Part shown: positions 58,900-64,000 of the stretch, one piece after another | How the letters are laid out: every line of letters starts with the position of its first letter | Position numbering within the stretch: the first letter of the stretch is position 1 | From: Echiichthys vipera | Taxonomy: Eukaryota > Chordata > Actinopteri > Perciformes > Trachinidae | Length of the DNA: 64,000 nt | NCBI GenBank assembly: GCA_963691815.1 | Contig: OY829663.1 | Location: 3,165,023 to 3,229,022, forward strand | Reading direction: 5' to 3' | Made by a program: the position numbers and the translations under genes | The notes under the pieces: generated by a model | Databases searched by the model: none | The model's input: the letters and a program-made list of their open reading frames with translations, nothing else | What the model was told of the DNA's origin: nothing

Positions 58900-59552
58900 G
58901 TGTCTTCTCCCCTCTTCCCTCCCCCCATGAAGGTTTTCCCTCCGACCGCTCTGTTTCCATGGAGGACGTGACGTCATATTTACACAAAACTTCTCTCTTC
59001 CAGCCGTCGACCTCTGATGAGACCCAGGAATGTTCATTCTGCAGATACTCGGTCGTATCTGAGCTGTGATTGTAAACCTCATAAACAGTGATTATAAAGA
59101 GCTTTAACAGCAGACTGAACCGACGTTTGGATCAGTGCTGCCGCGTGTGACGGCTCACTGCTGTGCGTCGATGCGCTAAGCTCAAGAAAAACAAGCCAAC
59201 CAAACTGTCAGCCTCTGCGAGCCAGATATTTTCTCACAGCTTCTTTAATTCCGATGACTCAACCAGAGGAGTTTGCGTAGGACGTCCATCCAGGCCTCGG
59301 AGTGCTCCAACTGTCAGTCAGCTCACACTTCATATGCATGAAGAAGAAACGATACTCTCTGTTCACCCTGAGAGCTGGAACGGTCTCCCTGTAACTCCAC
59401 CTGCTTCAGGGTGAGACTTCAAGAGGAAATGAATCAAATTGTTCTGGGTTTGTTATTTAGCAAGCGTTTAGTGAGAGCAAGCTGTTCACCTTCACCCGCA
59501 CGTCTCCTTCGTCCGCGTTGTTCGACCGGGACGATGAAGGCATTAATGAATC

Positions 59553-60069
59553 AGACCGCAGAGAAAGAGAGCTGAGGAAGGCAAAGCTCTGGATCTATGG
59601 GTCAGTCCTGGTTCCTACCCTCACCTGTGGTCATGAAAGCTGGGTCAGGACCCAAAGAACCAGGTCCAGGTCCAAGCGTCTGAAATGTGTTTCCTCAGGA
59701 GGGGGGCTGGAGTCTCCCTTAGAGAGAGGGGGAGAAGTTCAGCATCCGTGAGGAACTCGGAGTAGAGCCGCTGCTCCTTTGTGTTGAAAGGAGCCAGTTG
59801 AGGTGGTTCAGGATCATCTGGTAAGGATGAACCCTGGGCGCCTCCCTAGGGAGGTGTTCCAGGCACGTCCAGCTGGGAGGAGGCCTCGGGGAAGACCCAG
59901 GACCAGGTGGAGAGATTAGATCTCCACACTGGCCTGGGAACGCCTCAGGATCCCCCAGTTAGAGCTGGTTAATGTGGCCCGGGAAAGGGAAGTTTGGGGT
60001 CCCCTGCTGGAGCTGCTGCCCCCGAGACCCGACCCCGGATAAGAGGCTGAAGATGAGATGAGATGAGAC
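59553..60069 (+). mobile_element. LINE 3' end, family L1f copy 8 (+ strand)
   Basis: The only plus-strand copy. It begins within the reverse transcriptase C-terminal region (LRKAKLWIYGSVLVPTLTCG at 59572-59631) and runs to the tail GATGAGATGAGATGAG at 60067. A deletion has removed part of the region after the RTRSR motif. Confidence 0.85.
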
Positions 60070-61317
60070 GGCGTCTTTTTGGAAATGTAAACATGTTTTT
60101 TTGCCGGTGGATGTTCAAACGCACCCCTCTGACCCGTGACGTCGCTGCAGCAGCTTCAAACACACTCAAGCTAACGAACGTTTGTGCTGTAAACGGGACG
60201 GGGAGCGAACAATGACTCATCAAAAATGCCTCAAAGCATGATTTATGAAAGGCAATACGGAAGACTGAAGCTGCCAAAATCATACATAAATAAATCACCA
60301 CATTATTAATTAATATGCCGTATTTTAATATATTATTATGTGTGTTTTACTCCTCATTTCTGGCAGAGGTGCACAAATATTTGCATAGTTATGGAAGACT
60401 GAAGGCGCCAAATCATAAATAAATAAATCAGCCAATTATTAATAAATATGCTGTTAAATGTAGCAAAAATAAATATACTATTAATTAAATTATAAAGTGT
60501 GACATTAATTAATATTCCTGTTTTAATTTGCTTCTTTATTTACTCATTTACTAATGTTTTTATTTATTTTTACGCTTATTTTATTTATTTATCCTCTGTA
60601 GTTTATGTAAATTTCACACTGCACATATATTTTGTAACATAATATATATTTTATAATACGTATATTGTACTCTAATTACTGGCAGAGTTGCACAAATATT
60701 TGCATAATTAACTTGTGTTATCTTTATGTATATTTAATATAGGGCATGTCACATCTCTTTAATCTATTATTTTATGTTTTATTCATTTAATTTGAATGGT
60801 TTCCCCTCGGGGAACAAAAACATCTCATCTCATCTTAAAATAAATACAACATACATAATAATATATGTATAAAATTAAAATGGAAGAGAATTCCATTATG
60901 CAGCATATAATATATAATATATAAAATAATGTTATAGATAGATGGATAACTTAATTATCCCTGAGGAAGCAGCTGTACAATACAATCACAAATACAAAAT
61001 ATAAACTACAATAATAAATAAAGAAATACGTTAAAAACACAATAAAAACTGAATTAAATGTAAAATCAAAATATACGTGTGTTGCTGCTTAAACTGCGAC
61101 TCCTGTAAGACTCAACGCGGCGACACAAGAACATGTTAAATGCATTTCTCTGTGTCTTTGATAAATGCTCTTCTGCAGGAGTGTTTTACTCTTAATTATT
61201 GCCCATAATGCCGAGCTGCAGCCACCGGCAGGACGCCAGAGGAAGCGAGGTCAATATAATGAATACGACCGTTCACTTCTGGCACTCGCTGCCTTTGTGA
61301 TACTAATCACAGCTGCG

Positions 61318-61333
61318 GTATATATATAAATAA

Positions 61334-61432
<99 letters not shown>

Positions 61433-61433
61433 A
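61318..61433. repeat. (AT)n tract with ATGT steps
   Basis: Over 100 bases of AT dinucleotides with regularly placed GT steps. It gives a spurious tyrosine/isoleucine frame. Confidence 0.95.
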
Positions 61434-61547
61434 TGCCTATTCATTACATTACACACACAATTACAATACATTTAAACATTTACATGAATGGAAAGAAGCA
61501 GATAAGAAGAATACAACTCTTATATTTGTCTGCAACACAATCCTCAA

Positions 61548-62142
61548 AGCAATTTCAGTCAAAAACAACTGGACTTGGTTCTTTGTCTAGGAAGACGTTT
61601 CACCTCTCATCCAAGAGGCTTCATCAAGTCATGTACACATCTGACCAGGACCAGGACCAGGACCAGGCTGGGACTGGACCAGGCTGGGACTGGACCAGGA
61701 CCAGGCTGGGACTGGACCAGGACCAAGCTGGGACTGGTCCAACTAACTGGTGTGAGATCCAGGTATTTAACCTCTCACAAGGCCGATGATGTCACTGAAA
61801 CCCTTTGTGCTCCAAGTGCCAAAGAGCGTCGTTAGAGTGACAGTCGTTGGTGGGAAGTTGATTTGGACTTTTTTAGTGCTCTATTGAGTCTGAACAACAG
61901 TCGTTGGAGTCACAGGAGCCTTGTGAGAGGTTAAATACCTGGATCTCACACCAGTTAGTTGGTCCAGTCCCAGCCTGGTCCTGGTCCTGGTCCAGTCCCT
62001 GGTCCTGGTCCTGGTCCTGGTCCAGTCCCAGTCTGGTCAGGTGCGTACATGAACTGATGAAGCCTCTTGGTTGAGAGGTGAAACGTCTTCCTGACAAAGA
62101 ACCAAGTCCAGTTGCTTTTGACTGAAATTGCTTTGAGGATAA
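61548..62142. repeat. large inverted repeat of family R2
   Basis: The left arm (61548-61885) and right arm (61895-62142) are two R2 copies in opposite orientation, separated by only about ten bases. Both contain a variable CAGGACCAGGCTGGGACTGG-type minisatellite. They could pair into a long hairpin. Confidence 0.8.
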
Positions 62143-62925
62143 CAACGACCTGGACACATGAGAACATTCACAGACCAACAGAACACAAACACGTGATGAG
62201 CTTCCCTGATTTCCCCGACCCTCGCACAGTTAGCACCAAATTAAACACTAAACCTATAGAACGGTGTTAACCGTGGTATAATGGAGAGGAAGGAGCTGCC
62301 TGTTTGTGGGGCAGCGAGCTTTATAACATAGAGCTTTATGTTGTTGACCCTTAAGGCTGCTCTTCTTCTTCTTCTTCTTTCAAAGCTGCGGCGGCGTTTC
62401 TGCGCGTATCATTGTGTTAATGAGGCCGTTGTGTTGAGCTTCATGGTTAACACTAATAAAAAAAACACACGCCCAAACGCACAATGTCACCGGAAATACC
62501 CCTGCTCCTGCACATCTGCTCACTCAGCACAAAGCCAGTGCAAGTGACACCTATTAAGAATTAATGCGCGCTCAAAAATAAATCACGGGATCGGCAGTTG
62601 GCGGCGGAGGAAGCAGCAGCCTTCTCCTGGCTGTTAATGCCGTCAGCTGGTGACAGCACACCACGCCGTCACCACTGCTGTGCCGGTTGGCTCCGTCCGT
62701 GCGTTTCTATTCTCGGCCGCTCACTCTGAGATTTCTTAATTGTGTCCTAAGGTCAATTTATTTAAAGCATTAGAAACATCAGGCGTTCGGGGCACGGCAC
62801 AAACGAGAGGGATGAAACGTTACTGCAGGTTGTATCAGGGGTGAGGGGCTCCGCGGAGTAAAGCTGCATTATTCATGTGCTTCATCTTCCTTTCCTGTTT
62901 TTACAAGATCACTTTAACAGTTTAA

Positions 62926-63500
62926 CAATGACTTTCTGTCCCGTTGTGTTTCCATGGTAGCAGCCAATAGCGTTGGGCGTTGCTGGTTGCCAGGGTTGTC
63001 TGTTGTTGGGTGCAGCTACTGTAAGCTGGCACTGGGTGAAATGGAGTTAGCCAATCGTGCAGCTGCTTGGGAGCCTCAGTGAAGGGGGCGTTCTTTGTCC
63101 CAGCAGCTGAGTGAGCGGAGACGGGCAACAACCAGAGTCACTATAGGCCGAGCATTCACTCCATGGACTGAGAGAAAGGAGAGGAACGCCATTCAAACAC
63201 ACGCCCACATGGCTACGCTGCTCCTTGATGCTAACATCACTTTCATCTGCACTTAGCTGGAACGGCTAATGCTAACGCTAACTGTCAGTCAAACTCCTCT
63301 AATCCTTGTTTTGATGCTGTGGTTTTCTGGAGGGGACGGGTTCAAACAGGCTCAAACAGACTCTGGTCTCCTGGAGCTACTGGGCCGGGTCTGACCAACC
63401 TGGCAACCCCACTGCTGGACTTATTTTTTGTTGTTGTGACAATGATCTTGAGACACTAGATGGAGCTGTTCTGCTCATTCTCCAGATTCAACCTTTAATG
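62926..63500 (-). mobile_element. short DNA element, family B, reverse copy
   Basis: Contains every block seen in 11402-11922 and 4062-4333, ending TCCAGATTCAACCTTTAA, the family B inverted end. It retains the middle part that copy 11402-11922 has lost between AAAGAACGC and the right end. Confidence 0.8.
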
Positions 63501-63639
63501 TCTTTGCTAAACCCATTTGTGCTCATCATATTTAACTTTCTCTACATTTCATTATATTTTAGGGGGAAAAAACATGTGAAAGAGTAAATATGATTTAAAA
63601 AACAGCTGCTGAGATACAGCTATTTTGTCTGCGAGGATG

Positions 63640-63848
63640 TAATTAGATTAGCTTAGCATAAAACCTGAATCTGTCCAAAGGTCATAAATTAAACAACCAC
63701 TCCAAAGCTCATTAAGTCACGTTAATGTTCTATATCTTGTTCTGTACACAGACAGAAATGTAAAGGGGACAAATGTGGTTTTATGTGCCGGGCTAGCTGT
63801 TTCCCTCTGCTTCCAGTCTTTATGCTAAGCTAAGCTAAGCTAAGCTAA
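63640..63848 (-). repeat. common teleost repeat with (GCTAA)n
   Basis: Includes ATTAGATTAGCTTAGCATAA at the left and (GCTAA)5 at about 63824-63847, with CTTCCAGTCTTTATGCTAAG between. It is related to 36180-36248. Confidence 0.55.
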
Positions 63849-64000
63849 TCCGTCTCGAGCTCCTGCTGAATTCTCTGCTCAGACAAAAGAGTCGTATCAG
63901 TTTTCTCATTAAACTCTCTGTAATAAAGTGATTAGTTGCATTTCCCAAAATATGAAAGTATTCGTCTAAGTCCAGACGCTTTGAGGTTCATTTCATTTCC

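Larger units (their letters stand above)
56297..64000 (+). other. crhr1: crhr1 intron 6, beginning
   Basis: No TM2 exon is recognisable here. Contents are a GA run (57024-57090), family A copy 8, the plus-strand LINE copy, a long AT-rich tract (60300-61440), the inverted repeat at 61548-62142, a family B copy, and a common teleost repeat near the end. I see nothing in 56300-57020, 57100-58520, 58900-59550 or 62165-62920. Confidence 0.75.

Noticed and set aside
56297..64000. Search for the crhr1 TM2 exon (IIHWNLISAF-type motif)
   Set aside because: I found no such coding block with splice sites in this stretch; the exon probably lies beyond the window. A short diverged exon could have been missed.

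Overview
This is a vertebrate nuclear window, almost certainly from a teleost fish. It is mostly intron and repeat, and it carries one recognisable host gene on the + strand: the first six coding exons of a corticotropin-releasing hormone receptor, best matched to crhr1. The exons are 1267-1299, 9007-9094, 12996-13055, 13384-13509, 47464-47549 and 56190-56296 (500 coding bases). All have GT-AG borders, compatible phases and, apart from one extra exon, the lengths I recall for mammalian CRHR1. The joined protein has a signal peptide, a hormone-binding domain with six cysteines in class-B receptor spacing, and transmembrane helix 1. The rest of the receptor must lie beyond 64000. The organism call rests on this receptor plus typical teleost repeats: tRNA-type SINEs, 5'-truncated LINE tails, a Tc1 element, hAT-like and PIF/Harbinger-like short elements, and very many CA/GT microsatellites.

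Layout. 1-640 is upstream sequence. About 640-1266 is a CpG-rich leader with short upstream ORFs. Intron 1 (1300-9006) holds long GT runs, a 30-bp minisatellite and one Harbinger-like element. Intron 2 (9095-12995) holds a 560-bp CA-rich block and a short mobile element. Intron 3 is only 328 bp. Intron 4 (13510-47463, 34 kb) holds most of the unusual material: a 1.3-kb telomere-like satellite, a 1.3-kb minisatellite with about 35 exact TGACCTTGA sites, a 14-bp minisatellite inside a mobile element, a Tc1 copy containing a piece of an SLC6 transporter gene, and a 1-kb GATA/GGAT array. Intron 5 (47550-56189) has two more minisatellites and further SINE, LINE and Harbinger-like copies. Intron 6 (56297 onward) has an AT-rich tract and a large inverted repeat.

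No bacterial, phage, CRISPR or operon structure is present. The points most worth following are the NR5A/ERR-type nuclear-receptor sites repeated inside a stress-hormone receptor gene, the SLC6 segment inside a Tc1 element, the extra 60-base exon with two added glycosylation sites, and CRE-like sites carried into the introns by one transposon family. All positions and counts were read by eye; no alignment or database search was run.
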